NCBI GenBank assembly: GCA_947386115.1
Contig: CANDNO010000003.1
Span: 1 to 64,000 of the forward strand
DNA: 64,000 nucleotides
Origin: an uncultured Muribaculaceae bacterium
GTDB taxonomy: Bacteria; Bacteroidota; Bacteroidia; Bacteroidales; Muribaculaceae
Direction: 5' to 3'
Under the pieces are notes generated by a model, which ran no database searches, was not told where the DNA came from, and saw only the letters and a program-made list of their open reading frames with translations. Positions 48,342 to 57,476 of the stretch are shown here, piece after piece (the first letter of the stretch is position 1; every line of letters begins with the position of its first letter). Made by a program: the position numbers and the translations under genes.

Positions 48342-49268
48342 GACGTTAATCACAGGCATGTAAGCGAGCATCAACACGACTTCAGCCGCGGCTTAGGGCG
48401 CGTATTCTACTGGGTCATGGCCCTGAACATGATATATGTAATCATCGAGGGAGGATTCGGTTTTGCCACCGGGTCGATGGGGCTGCTGTCGGATGCCGGC
48501 CACAATCTCACCGACGTAGCCACTCTGGCTATGTCGTTTGTAGCATTCAAGGCTGCCGGCATGGCTGCCAACAAGCGCTATACCTACGGCTACGGCAAGG
48601 CTACGGTCGAGGCAGCCTTCATCAATGCCGTGACACTGTATGTCATAGTAGTGGTGATACTGATCGAGAGCATTCGCAAGTTTGCCCACCCCGAGGCGAT
48701 CGACGGCGACACCATAGCATGGGTTGCCGGGGTTGGCGTGGCCGTCAACGGCATCACGACATGGCTGCTGCTCAAATACAGCCATGAAGACCTCAACATC
48801 AAGGGTGCATTCATGCACATGCTTTCCGACACCCTCGTATCGGTAGGCGTAGTCATTGCCGGCATCGTGATACACTATACCGGGTGGTATATCATCGACC
48901 CGATCATAGGCGTGTGCATCGCGCTGCTTATAGGCATAACCTCCTACTCGCTCCTGCGCGACAGCCTGCACATGGTCCTGGACGGTGTTCCCAAGGGAAT
49001 AGATATAGACCGAATAAAGCGAGCCATCCTGTCGGTGCCGGGTGTAGCCTCGATGCACCACCTGCATGTGTGGCCCATGAGCACAACCAAGACAGCCTTG
49101 ACCGTCCACGTGTTGTTGAAATCGCCCGACAGCATCGACCGCACCATCGACGACGTGCGCCAGGCAGTAGAAGCTTGCGGCATCTCCCACTCCACCATCG
49201 AGGCCGAGACCCGCATAGGCCCCCACGAGCTCCTCGAGTCAGAGTCCGATCCCACCGTCAACGAGTAA
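48336..49268 (+). CDS. Cation diffusion facilitator family transporter (Zn2+-type)
   Basis: A 310-residue inner-membrane metal/proton antiporter. His-rich N-terminus (NHRHVSEHQHDF), six TM segments, and metal-site motifs HxxxD types: D53 and N57-D60 region in LLSDAGHNLTD, and HMLSD in TM5. The C-terminal cytoplasmic domain (about 220-300) is ferredoxin-like with HHLHVWPMS. It fits the ZitB/CzcD group exporting zinc or cobalt. I chose the ATG at 48336; a TTG at 48291 lies inside the preceding terminator. The stop overlaps the end of the convergent AAA gene by 11 bases. Confidence 0.9.
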   Translation: MSDVNHRHVSEHQHDFSRGLGRVFYWVMALNMIYVIIEGGFGFATGSMGLLSDAGHNLTDVATLAMSFVAFKAAGMAANKRYTYGYGKATVEAAFINAVTLYVIVVVILIESIRKFAHPEAIDGDTIAWVAGVGVAVNGITTWLLLKYSHEDLNIKGAFMHMLSDTLVSVGVVIAGIVIHYTGWYIIDPIIGVCIALLIGITSYSLLRDSLHMVLDGVPKGIDIDRIKRAILSVPGVASMHHLHVWPMSTTKTALTVHVLLKSPDSIDRTIDDVRQAVEACGISHSTIEAETRIGPHELLESESDPTVNE

Positions 49269-50814
49269 TGACCCACTCGTCGATATTACGCGTAGTTTTA
49301 GAGAAATTAGCTCCGATTTTTATAATTTGCTTCCCGGCGGTAGCAAATGGCAAGGCATACTCACGTTCATCAATCTGAGTCAAAGCCTTTTGAGCAGTTC
49401 CATCGAGTTTAAGTTCAATGATGTAAATAAACCGACCCGCCTCGATAAGGACATCAATACGTCCACGCGACGTGCGGTACTCGGTGGTTACTCTGAAGCC
49501 CAACATCTTGACTATAATATAGATATTATTCTCGAAATAAATCTCGGGCTTGTCTTTTGACAGATCGTATGGAATATCGGCAAGGAACGACTTGAGCAAC
49601 AGCATGAAATCGTCGGGCTCGCCTTTGACTGCAGCCTCGGAGAATCGCCTGATAAAATCGCCCGATTCCTTGGAATTGGCTCCGGAGAATACCGGGAGCA
49701 GCCCGCGGAAAAAACCTTGCTCCACTTCGCGGTTTGGAATAGCGAGCTTTATATCGCCCGTGGCAGCATCAAACTCTTTTATAGTAAGATAGCCGGTCTG
49801 AAACAATAGCGCGGTAAGGTCGTCGGAATAGGAATCGATCTGAACAAGAGTTGGCTCGTCGGTAACAACATTGAGATAATCACACAGGCTGTCCCGCTGA
49901 GACCTCAGCGCCTGGAACAGAAACGTTGGGGTACCGGTAGCAAACCAATACTCGCCTATATCGCCCGACTTCAAGGCGCGGAACAGCGAGAACGGGTTAT
50001 AAATATCATCGCCACGGCGTGTAAAATGATAACCGTCATAGTTATCCTTGAGCATTTGCATTGCCATGGCGGAATCGAGCCCGTTTTTCGAAGCGAACTC
50101 GTCGATGCCGTCCTGCAGGTACTGTTCAATCTCGCTTTCTGTTATTCCACATATACAGGAATAGGCGGTATCGAGAGAAATATCCTCCAGATTGTTCAGA
50201 TCACTGAAGATACTAAGACGTGAGAAGCGAGTAACACCCGAGAGCATTGCAAACCGTATATACTCGTCGGCAGCTTTCAGCGTGCCATAAATAGCTTTCA
50301 GTATATGACAATACTGCTCGTTAAGTTCGGGATTGTCAAAAGTCGAGAACAGGGGCTTGTCATACTCATCGACAAGCACTACTGCCCTACTACCGGTCTT
50401 GGCAACCGCACGCTTAAGCAACCCATAGAATCGCTGGGCATAACCTACCTCGCTCGCATTTGCGCCGTACTGTTCCTCCCATGTACCGAGGTGTGCCTCG
50501 ACAGCCGACTGTAGTCCTTCAATGCAGGAAGTATCAAAATTTACAAAATCGAAGTAAAAAACAGGACTGCTTTCCCACTCATCGACCCGGCCGGAAATAA
50601 ACAACCCGTCGAACAACTCCCGGTCACCTTCAAAATAAGATTTGAGAGTGCTAAGGAACAGACTCTTTCCAAAGCGACGCGGACGGCTGAGAAAATAGTA
50701 CTTACCTGTCGACACCAGCCTGTGTATATAGGCAGTCTTATCGACATAGACATACCCTCCTTTCCTTATCTCGGAAAAGGATTGTAAACCTATGGGATAT
50801 TTGAGTGTCGGCAT
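49258..50814 (-). CDS. AAA-ATPase-like/PD-(D/E)XK nuclease family protein (copy 2)
   Basis: A 518-residue paralogue of the gene at 38487-40046, with the same layout: opening YPIGLQSFSEIR, P-loop variant SRPRRFGKS (44-51), Walker B VVLVDEYDKP with D149-E150, C-terminal nuclease core with D454 and E467-L-K469. The two copies are clearly diverged, so this is not a recent duplication. The end overlaps the convergent CDF stop by 11 bases. Directly upstream of the start lies a likely MITE, with a promoter beyond it. Confidence 0.88.
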   Translation of the reverse strand: MPTLKYPIGLQSFSEIRKGGYVYVDKTAYIHRLVSTGKYYFLSRPRRFGKSLFLSTLKSYFEGDRELFDGLFISGRVDEWESSPVFYFDFVNFDTSCIEGLQSAVEAHLGTWEEQYGANASEVGYAQRFYGLLKRAVAKTGSRAVVLVDEYDKPLFSTFDNPELNEQYCHILKAIYGTLKAADEYIRFAMLSGVTRFSRLSIFSDLNNLEDISLDTAYSCICGITESEIEQYLQDGIDEFASKNGLDSAMAMQMLKDNYDGYHFTRRGDDIYNPFSLFRALKSGDIGEYWFATGTPTFLFQALRSQRDSLCDYLNVVTDEPTLVQIDSYSDDLTALLFQTGYLTIKEFDAATGDIKLAIPNREVEQGFFRGLLPVFSGANSKESGDFIRRFSEAAVKGEPDDFMLLLKSFLADIPYDLSKDKPEIYFENNIYIIVKMLGFRVTTEYRTSRGRIDVLIEAGRFIYIIELKLDGTAQKALTQIDEREYALPFATAGKQIIKIGANFSKTTRNIDEWVITR

Positions 50815-50815
50815 A

Positions 50816-51011
50816 TAAGTAACTCTTAAAAATTAGTTTATATTATTCAATTATTAAATAACTCGTGCCTACTGCGGCGCTTTTTGACTTTGTTCGGCGC
50901 TTTTTGCTTTCATCCTCAGTTGTGTAGCTCGCTACACGCCTTCGTCTTCAAACAAAAATCACTCTAACAAACCTCAAAAATCACTCGCAGCTAATTTTTG
51001 CGAGTTACTTA
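50816..51011. mobile_element. Candidate MITE with 20-bp terminal inverted repeats and TA target duplication
   Basis: Ends AGTAACTCTTAAAAATTAG and the reverse complement of CTAATTTTTGCGAGTTACT, 18 of 20 positions matching, bounded by TA on both sides (50816-50817 and 51010-51011), as for Tc1/IS630-type elements. Inside: two direct copies of CGGCGCTTTTTG 20 bases apart (50875-50886, 50895-50906) and a perfect hairpin GTGTAGC-TC-GCTACAC (50922-50937). No ORF inside. It fills the gap between the AAA gene start and its promoter. Confidence 0.6.
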
Positions 51012-51029
51012 AGTAATACTTATGAAGTA

Positions 51030-51061
51030 CAAATATAAACCTTTTACGTGACAATAACAAA
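51030..51061 (-). promoter_or_regulatory. Promoter facing AAA gene copy 2 through the MITE
   Basis: On the minus strand: TTTG (51061-51058), 20-base spacer, TATATTTG (51037-51030). A full consensus match, but about 216 bases from the start codon because of the intervening element. Confidence 0.65.
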
Positions 51062-51066
51062 TGCTG

Positions 51067-52275
51067 TTATTTTTTGACCATGTCGGGGAGGGGGGCGAGG
51101 CGCATGGCGGGGAGGGCGAGGAGGAGGGCTACGAGGGCGCAGGCTACGTAGACCCAGGCGGTGGAGTGCATGAGGTTGCCGAGCCCGACGAGGGGTGCTA
51201 CCAGGGCGGCGAGCACATACTTGACTATCGAGAGGATGGCCGAGGCGGTGCCGGCTTCGGCTCGGCCTACTTCCATGGCAAGGGTGTTGGAGCTTGAGAA
51301 TATCATGCCGCTGAACAGGAGCATTGGAATGGCTGCAAGTTCATAATAGAGGAAATGGTCGGCATGATACATTATCCATGCTTCGGCAACGGCGAGCACA
51401 AAGATGCCTATGCACCCTACAATCATGCCCTGCTTCATAACCTTGAATTTCATCGCGAGTGTCGACCCCACTGCTATTGCCAAAGCGTTTCCACCGAATA
51501 TGAGGCCGAACTGCAGCGACGTGAATCCGTAATGGTCCTGAATGATAAACGGGGCCGACGATATGTAGGCGTAAAGCAATGCAATGCCTATCGACTTTAT
51601 GAATACATAGAGCATGAAGCGTCCGTTCTTAAGCAGAACGCGATAGCGGGTCCAATAGGCTCCGAGACCCTGCGCGGGCGCACGCCGTGACGCGGGCAAC
51701 GACTCTTTCATCTTAGCTACAAAAAGCGTCACGATGACGCCGATTGCGAGCAAGAGGACGAAGATACCGCGCCAGCCTACACTGTCAGCCATGAATCCGC
51801 CAAGCAGCGGCCCGGTAGCCGGCGCTATACCGTTGATGGCACCTACTATGGCCATCACCTTGGCGAGCTGACGACCCTGATAATCATCGGCCGGAATGGA
51901 GGTTGACAGTACCATGGGTCCGCCGGCTCCTAAACCTTGAAAAAGACGGCACATAATAAAATAGGTAATCGAGTGGGAGAAGAGTGACGCGGCGGTGGCT
52001 GCGACAAACAGAATCATCGAGGCGAAGAGCACAGGCTTACGGCCGTAGCGGTCGCTCAACGAGCCGAGCACAACCGAGCCGATTCCCATTCCTATCATGG
52101 CAAAGGTAAGGCCGAGCTGGGTCATCGATGTGGAGGTGTGGAACTCGCGCATCATCGCCGGCATCGTGGGCAGATACATGTCGTTGACCAGCGAGCTGAA
52201 CGCTCCCAGCACTGCGATAAACACAACAAAACCCACAAATCCGCGCGTCGAAACATTGCCTGTATTATTACTCAT
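51067..52275 (-). CDS. MFS multidrug efflux transporter, Bcr/CflA type
   Basis: A 402-residue inner-membrane antiporter with 12 TM segments. The MFS motif A appears as GSLSDRYGRKPVL between TM2 and TM3, and the opening ...SSLVNDMYLPTMPAM is typical of the Bcr/CflA drug-resistance branch (bicyclomycin, sulfonamides). Substrate cannot be told from sequence. It has a -7 box TATCTTTG (52319-52312, minus strand) just after the leuB terminator, so it is an independent unit from leu. Confidence 0.88.
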   Translation of the reverse strand: MSNNTGNVSTRGFVGFVVFIAVLGAFSSLVNDMYLPTMPAMMREFHTSTSMTQLGLTFAMIGMGIGSVVLGSLSDRYGRKPVLFASMILFVAATAASLFSHSITYFIMCRLFQGLGAGGPMVLSTSIPADDYQGRQLAKVMAIVGAINGIAPATGPLLGGFMADSVGWRGIFVLLLAIGVIVTLFVAKMKESLPASRRAPAQGLGAYWTRYRVLLKNGRFMLYVFIKSIGIALLYAYISSAPFIIQDHYGFTSLQFGLIFGGNALAIAVGSTLAMKFKVMKQGMIVGCIGIFVLAVAEAWIMYHADHFLYYELAAIPMLLFSGMIFSSSNTLAMEVGRAEAGTASAILSIVKYVLAALVAPLVGLGNLMHSTAWVYVACALVALLLALPAMRLAPLPDMVKK

Positions 52276-52311
52276 AGTCGCTAAATATTGAACAACTATA
52301 AAACGTCACGG

Positions 52312-52319
52312 CAAAGATA
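52312..52319 (-). promoter_or_regulatory. -7 element for the Bcr/CflA gene
   Basis: TATCTTTG on the minus strand, 36 bases before the start codon, immediately downstream of the leuB hairpin. Confidence 0.5.
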
Positions 52320-52320
52320 A

Positions 52321-52354
52321 AAGTTCCACTGCCGGGGGAATGGCAGTGGAACTT
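52321..52354 (-). terminator. Hairpin terminator after leuB
   Basis: A perfect 13-base stem (AAGTTCCACTGCC with GGCAGTGGAACTT) and an 8-base loop, then TTATCTTT on the minus strand. It lies 22 bases after the leuB stop and ends the leu operon. Confidence 0.8.
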
Positions 52355-52376
52355 GATTACAGGCAATAATAAGAAA

Positions 52377-53549
52377 TTACCGGGCGAGAATACAGTCGGC
52401 GATCCAGCTGCCTACCTGAGCGGTGGTGTAGGCGGGATGGCCGGGGGTCTGGATGTCGGGGGTGCGCACGTTGGCATCGAGCGAGGCGTTGACGGCACTG
52501 CGTATGGCTGCGCCCTCGTCGGTGAGGCCGAAGTGCTCGAACAGCATTGCTACGGAGAGTATCTGTGCGATGGGGTTGGCGATGTTCTTGCCGGCGGCTT
52601 CGGGCCATGAGCCGTGGATGGGCTCGAACACCGGAGTGCCGGTACCGGTCGAGGCCGACGGGAGCAAGCCCATAGAGCCGGAAATGACGCTACCCTCGTC
52701 GGTGAGGATGTCGCCGAAGGTGTTTTCGGTCACCATGACATCGAAGAAACGGGGATCCTGTATCATGCGCATGGCGGCATTGTCGACATACATGAAATCG
52801 GTCGTGACGTCGGGGTACTCGGGAGCCATCTGCTGCGCAACATGACGCCACAGGCGCGACGAGGCGAGCACGTTGGCCTTGTCGACAACGGTGAGATGAC
52901 GGCGACGGCGACGGGCATAATCGTAGGCCACGCGGAGGATGCGCTCGACCTCGGGACGGGTGTAGAGGCAGGTGTCATAGGCACGCTCGTCGCCCTCGAG
53001 TTTCTCGCCGAAATACATGCCGCCGGTGAGCTCGCGAATGCACACGAAATCGGCATCCTTGACAATGTCGGCCCTGAGGGGTGAGTTATGCAGCAGGCAG
53101 GGGAAAGTCTCGACGGGGCGTATGTTGGCATACAGGCCCAGTTTGCGGCGCATTGCGAGGAGGCCCTGCTCGGGGCGCACCTTGGCCTCGGGATTGTGGT
53201 CATACTTGGGGTCGCCGACGGCCGAGAAAAGCACGGCCGTAGCCTTGGAGCATATCTCGTAGGTCGACTCGGGGAAAGGATCGCCGCACGCATCGATGGC
53301 GGCAGCTCCCACGAGCGCGTGATGATACTCGACGGTGTGACCGAAACGACGGCACACGGCATCCATAACAGCCACGCCCTGCGCGGAAATTTCCGGACCT
53401 ATACCGTCGCCGGCCAGTACGGCAATATTGAAATGTCGGCGCAACTCTGTTACCTCGTGCTCGGCAACAGCCTGAGCAAAGAGAGCGCCCTCGCCTGTGA
53501 CTTCGTTGCCCACGACGCCACCGGGCTTAACGTTAAAGCTTATTCCCAT
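52377..53549 (-). CDS. leuB: 3-isopropylmalate dehydrogenase, with N-terminal extension
   Basis: It oxidises and decarboxylates 3-isopropylmalate with NAD. The core begins [15 protein letters not shown]; the substrate/metal region [20 protein letters not shown] is intact. From the ATG at 53549 it is 390 residues, about 35 more than usual, and overlaps leuD by 17 bases. There is no internal ATG before the core; a TTG at 53444, preceded by GAGG, would give [14 protein letters not shown] and a normal length. The start is therefore uncertain. Last gene of leuA-C-D-B. Confidence 0.93.
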   Translation of the reverse strand: MGISFNVKPGGVVGNEVTGEGALFAQAVAEHEVTELRRHFNIAVLAGDGIGPEISAQGVAVMDAVCRRFGHTVEYHHALVGAAAIDACGDPFPESTYEICSKATAVLFSAVGDPKYDHNPEAKVRPEQGLLAMRRKLGLYANIRPVETFPCLLHNSPLRADIVKDADFVCIRELTGGMYFGEKLEGDERAYDTCLYTRPEVERILRVAYDYARRRRRHLTVVDKANVLASSRLWRHVAQQMAPEYPDVTTDFMYVDNAAMRMIQDPRFFDVMVTENTFGDILTDEGSVISGSMGLLPSASTGTGTPVFEPIHGSWPEAAGKNIANPIAQILSVAMLFEHFGLTDEGAAIRSAVNASLDANVRTPDIQTPGHPAYTTAQVGSWIADCILAR

Positions 53550-54129
53550 TCTCGTATTGTTCTATATCCTCGCGGTGGGCCATCAGATACTCGATATCGT
53601 CGAGCCCCTCCATGAGGCATTGTTTTTTATATGAATTGATTTCAAATTTTTCTGACCTTCCCGTTGTGAGGTTGGTGACCGTCTGTGATGGAAGGTCGAC
53701 CCGCACCTCAACGGCAGGATCCGCGTCGATAGAGTCAAAGAGCTCGGCAAGAAAGACCTCGCTCACCACAACGGGGAGCACGAAGCTGTTGAGCTCGTTG
53801 TTGCGGTGGATGTCGGCAAAGAATGTCGAGATGACCACGCGGAAACCGTAGTCGGCAATAGCCCACGCGGCATGCTCGCGGCTCGAGCCGCAACCGAAGT
53901 TTTTGCCGGCCACGAGGATACAGCCGCCGTAGCGCGGATCGTTTAGAGCGAAATCGGGACGCAGATTGCCGTCGGCGTCATATCGCCAGTCGCGAAAGAG
54001 ATTCTGTCCGAAGCCCTCGCGCGTGGTGCTCTTGAGGAAACGGGCGGGTATAATCTGGTCGGTATCAATATTTTCAATAGGCAGTGGAACACATCGCGAA
54101 ATGATTGTTCCGAATTTAGGTCGTGCCAT
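53533..54129 (-). CDS. leuD: 3-isopropylmalate dehydratase small subunit
   Basis: The swivel-domain subunit of isopropylmalate isomerase, 198 residues. Motifs are [16 protein letters not shown] near the start and [12 protein letters not shown], the substrate-binding loop. It pairs with leuC 12 bases upstream. Its 3' end overlaps the longer leuB reading. Confidence 0.95.
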   Translation of the reverse strand: MARPKFGTIISRCVPLPIENIDTDQIIPARFLKSTTREGFGQNLFRDWRYDADGNLRPDFALNDPRYGGCILVAGKNFGCGSSREHAAWAIADYGFRVVISTFFADIHRNNELNSFVLPVVVSEVFLAELFDSIDADPAVEVRVDLPSQTVTNLTTGRSEKFEINSYKKQCLMEGLDDIEYLMAHREDIEQYENGNKL

Positions 54130-54141
54130 ACTTTATGAGCT

Positions 54142-55515
54142 CTAAATTGTCAAATGGTTAGTAATCACACCTGTTACCGCGGCTGCAGCAGCAGTAGCCG
54201 GCGATGCGAGCACGGTGCGTGCGCCGGGGCCCTGACGCCCCTCAAAATTGCGGTTGGAGGTCGACACGCAGAGTTTTCCGGCCGGAATCTTATCGTCGTT
54301 CATGGCAAGACAGGCCGAACAGCCGGGCTGACGCAATTCGAAGCCCGCGCGCACAAGCTCCACGTCGATGCCCTCATCGACAATCTGTTGCATAACAGCA
54401 CGTGAACCGGGCACGAGCCAAGCCGTGACATCGGGGTGACGGCGGCGCCCCTTGACGACGCGTGCAAACTCGCGGAAATCCTCGATGCGGCCATTGGTGC
54501 AGCTACCGAGGAACACATAATCAACCTTCGTGCCGGCGATAGGTGTGCCGGGTGTAAACTGCATGTATTCCAGTACCTTGGCATCACTCTCATTCTTGGG
54601 CTCGGGAATCGTGGCACCGACATCGATACCCATACCGGGATTGGTACCATAGGTCACCCTCACGCCTATATCGGCAGCGTCAAACTCCACCTCGCGGTCG
54701 AAACGTGCGCCATCGGCGGTGGCAAGAGCGAGCCATCGGCGGGCAGCCTCTTCGAAAGCCTCACCCTCGGGAGCATTGGCACGTCCCCGTATATACTCTA
54801 TCGTGGTGGCATCGGGGCCTACCATGCCGCCGCGCGCACCCATCTCGATTGACATGTTGCAGAGGGTCATTCGCCCCTCCATCGACAGAGAGCGAACCGC
54901 TTCGCCGGCATATTCTACAAAATAGCCTGTGGCACCGTCGGTACCGAGGCGGGCGATGATATACAGAGCCAAGTCCTTGGCCGAGACACCGGGGCGAAGC
55001 TTGCCATTGACGGTGATGCGCATAGTGCGCGGCTTGGGCTGCAGGATGCACTGCGACGCAAGCACCATCTCGACCTCGCTTGTGCCGATGCCAAACGCTA
55101 CGGCACCGACGGCACCATGGGTCGAGGTGTGGCTGTCGCCACAGACGATGGTGTAACCCGGGAGAGTGAGCCCCTGCTCGGGGCCAATGACATGGATGAT
55201 GCCGTTGAGCGGGTGGCCCAGACCATAGTGAGTGAGACCGTTGGCCTCGGCGTTCTCGCGAAGGGTGTCGACAGCCTTGCGTGAAACCGGGTCGGCAATG
55301 GGTTTGTCCTGGTCGTGGGTGGGTATGTTATGGTCGGGGGAGCAGTATGTGCGGCCGGGGCGGAACACTTTCAGTCCGCGTTCCCGCAGGCCGGCAAATG
55401 CCTGTGGGGATGTAACTTCGTGACAGTAGTGACGGTCGATATACAGCTGGTCGGGACCGTCGTCGATATGCGTCACGACATGGGCGTCCCAGATCTTGTC
55501 AAACAGTGTCTTCAT
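54142..55515 (-). CDS. leuC: 3-isopropylmalate dehydratase large subunit
   Basis: The aconitase-like subunit with a [4Fe-4S] cluster, 457 residues. Cluster cysteines are visible in [13 protein letters not shown] and in [11 protein letters not shown]; the early motif [14 protein letters not shown] is also present. The start overlaps the leuA stop (ATGA). A frameshift-free, full-length gene. Confidence 0.95.
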   Translation of the reverse strand: MKTLFDKIWDAHVVTHIDDGPDQLYIDRHYCHEVTSPQAFAGLRERGLKVFRPGRTYCSPDHNIPTHDQDKPIADPVSRKAVDTLRENAEANGLTHYGLGHPLNGIIHVIGPEQGLTLPGYTIVCGDSHTSTHGAVGAVAFGIGTSEVEMVLASQCILQPKPRTMRITVNGKLRPGVSAKDLALYIIARLGTDGATGYFVEYAGEAVRSLSMEGRMTLCNMSIEMGARGGMVGPDATTIEYIRGRANAPEGEAFEEAARRWLALATADGARFDREVEFDAADIGVRVTYGTNPGMGIDVGATIPEPKNESDAKVLEYMQFTPGTPIAGTKVDYVFLGSCTNGRIEDFREFARVVKGRRRHPDVTAWLVPGSRAVMQQIVDEGIDVELVRAGFELRQPGCSACLAMNDDKIPAGKLCVSTSNRNFEGRQGPGARTVLASPATAAAAAVTGVITNHLTI

Positions 55516-57005
55516 ACTACAAACTTGTTGATTGCATCGACAAATGCCTCGGCGCTGGCAGCGACTATGTCGGTGTTGGCCGAGAAACCGTAATACTGAC
55601 GGCCGTCATGCTCCACGGTCATGTGAACCTTGCCCACGTCGTTGCTACCCTTGTTGATAGCCTGGATAAGGAACTCCTTGACAAGCATCTGGCGGCGTAT
55701 GATAATCTTGATTGCCGAGATGGCGGCGTCGACGGGGCCGTTGCCTGTGGCACATGCTTCGAAGCGTTCGCCGGCGATATTGAGTCCGACGCTGGCGACC
55801 GACTTGATGCCTACGCCCGACGTGACCTGAAGGTACTCGACCTTGATGCGATGGTTGGTGCGGTGTTCGCCGGCCAGCATGAGCACGTCGTCGTCTGTGA
55901 TTTCCTTCTTGCGGTCGGCCAGCTTGAGGAATGCCTCATAGGCCTTGTCGAGGGCCTCCTTCTCGAGCTCGACGCCGAGCACGTGCATGCGGTGTTTGAG
56001 TGCGGCGCGGCCGCTGCGGGCAGTGAGCACTATCGAGTTCTCGTCGATACCCACATCCTTGGGGTCGATGATTTCGTAGCTCTCGCGGTTCTTGAGCACA
56101 CCGTCCTGGTGGATACCGCTAGAGTGGGCGAAGGCGTTTCGACCCACAATGGCTTTGTTGGGCTGGACGGGCATATTCATGAGGCTCGACACCTGACGGC
56201 TTATGGAGCTGATGCGGGTAGCGTTGATGTTGGTATCGAGAGCGAGCTCGCGATGTGAGCGGAGTGTCATGACAACCTCCTCGAGGGCAGTGTTGCCGGC
56301 GCGCTCGCCAATGCCATTGATGGTGACCTCGGCCTGTCGTGCACCGTTGATGAGACCCGAGACGGTGTTGGCCGTAGCCATTCCCAGGTCGTTGTGGCAG
56401 TGGGTGGATATCACGACCTTGTGTATGCCGTCGACATGCTCTACGAGATACTTGATTTTCGCGCCGAACTCGCCGGGCAGGCAGTAGCCCGTGGTATCGG
56501 GGATATTGATTACCGTTGCACCGGCTTTGATGACAGCCTCGACCACTCGGGCAAGGTACTCGTTGTCGGTGCGGCCGGCATCCTCGGCATAAAACTGCAC
56601 ATCCTCGACAAACTTCTTGGCATAGGCTACAGCAGCCACCGCCCGCTCGATAATCTCCTCGCGGGTGGAGTTGAACTTATATTTAATGTGCGAGTCGGAG
56701 GTGCCGATTCCGGTGTGGATTCTTTTGTGGCGGGCATACTGCAAGGCCTCGGCTGCAACCTTGATGTCGTTGGGCACGGCGCGTGTAAGGGCGCAGATCG
56801 TGGGCCAGGTAACGGCTTTGGAGATTTCGACTACCGAGTTGAAATCGCCCGGGCTCGAGACGGGGAATCCGGCTTCAATAATATCGACGCCGAGCTCCTC
56901 GAGGCTTTTGGCAACCTCGATTTTCTCGACGGTGTTGAGCTGGCAACCGGGCACCTGCTCTCCATCTCTAAGCGTTGTATCAAAAATGAATATTTTATCG
57001 CTCAT
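55512..57005 (-). CDS. leuA: 2-isopropylmalate synthase
   Basis: It condenses acetyl-CoA with 2-ketoisovalerate, the committed step to leucine. It has 497 residues from the ATG at 57005: [20 protein letters not shown]. Metal site [11 protein letters not shown] and the C-terminal regulatory domain (about 390-497) for leucine feedback are present. A longer frame from 57044 is rejected because it starts inside the -7 box. No leader peptide with a leucine run is visible upstream, so classic attenuation is not supported. Confidence 0.94.
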   Translation of the reverse strand: MSDKIFIFDTTLRDGEQVPGCQLNTVEKIEVAKSLEELGVDIIEAGFPVSSPGDFNSVVEISKAVTWPTICALTRAVPNDIKVAAEALQYARHKRIHTGIGTSDSHIKYKFNSTREEIIERAVAAVAYAKKFVEDVQFYAEDAGRTDNEYLARVVEAVIKAGATVINIPDTTGYCLPGEFGAKIKYLVEHVDGIHKVVISTHCHNDLGMATANTVSGLINGARQAEVTINGIGERAGNTALEEVVMTLRSHRELALDTNINATRISSISRQVSSLMNMPVQPNKAIVGRNAFAHSSGIHQDGVLKNRESYEIIDPKDVGIDENSIVLTARSGRAALKHRMHVLGVELEKEALDKAYEAFLKLADRKKEITDDDVLMLAGEHRTNHRIKVEYLQVTSGVGIKSVASVGLNIAGERFEACATGNGPVDAAISAIKIIIRRQMLVKEFLIQAINKGSNDVGKVHMTVEHDGRQYYGFSANTDIVAASAEAFVDAINKFVV

Positions 57006-57041
57006 AAGTTTCGTTTTATAATCAAATCTTAAATTATTTTG

Positions 57042-57049
57042 CAAAGTTA
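57042..57049 (-). promoter_or_regulatory. -7 element for the leu operon
   Basis: TAACTTTG on the minus strand, 36 bases before the leuA start. No -33 match found. Confidence 0.55.
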
Positions 57050-57095
57050 TAATAAAAACATGAAATATCGCTTATAGTTTATGGGAATTATTCTG

Positions 57096-57130
57096 GGTTC
57101 AAGGTTCAAGGTTCGAGGTTCGAGGTTCGA
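57096..57130. repeat. Five tandem 7-base units (GGTTCAA/GGTTCGA)
   Basis: Two GGTTCAA units followed by three GGTTCGA units, in the gap between the divergent leuA and transporter genes. Confidence 0.85.
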
Positions 57131-57159
57131 GGCGCTGCCGCGGGGAGAGGGGGATTAGG

Positions 57160-57278
57160 GGCTTTAAGGTGTTTAAGGTCTTTAAGGTCTTTAAGGTCTT
57201 TAGGGTCTTTAGAGTATTTTGAGTATTTTGAGTGTTTTGAGTATTTTGAGTATTTTGAGTGTTTAAGGTCTTTAGGGG
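57160..57278. repeat. About twelve tandem 10-base units of two types
   Basis: A run of GTCTTTAAGG-type units gives way to AGTATTTTG-type units of the same 10-base period and then returns to the first type. The period is close to a DNA helical turn. The 471-base gap between leuA and the transporter holds these repeats and two promoters but no gene. Confidence 0.85.
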
Positions 57279-57376
57279 GTTGGGGAATTTTTGGGGGATA
57301 TGTTGATGATATGGGTGGGATGAGACGATTGGATATATATTTGATAGGTTTGCAAAGGGATTTGTGGGCGGGGGAC

Positions 57377-57407
57377 TTGCAGAAGCGGGCGGGGTTGGTT
57401 AACTTTG
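57377..57407 (+). promoter_or_regulatory. Promoter of the hexuronate operon
   Basis: TTG at 57377-57379, a 20-base spacer, TAACTTTG at 57400-57407; 69 bases before the transporter ATG. Confidence 0.7.
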
Positions 57408-57476
57408 TGCCGATAATAGGGGGCTGTGGCTCCCGCGTTTCAACGAATAACTGAATCTCACTTATATCCTATTATC

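Noticed and set aside
57006..57100. Leucine leader peptide for attenuation
   Set aside because: No short ORF with a leucine run and no terminator/antiterminator pair could be found ahead of leuA.
57096..57278. CRISPR array
   Set aside because: The units are 7 and 10 bases in direct tandem with no spacers, and no cas genes are near.
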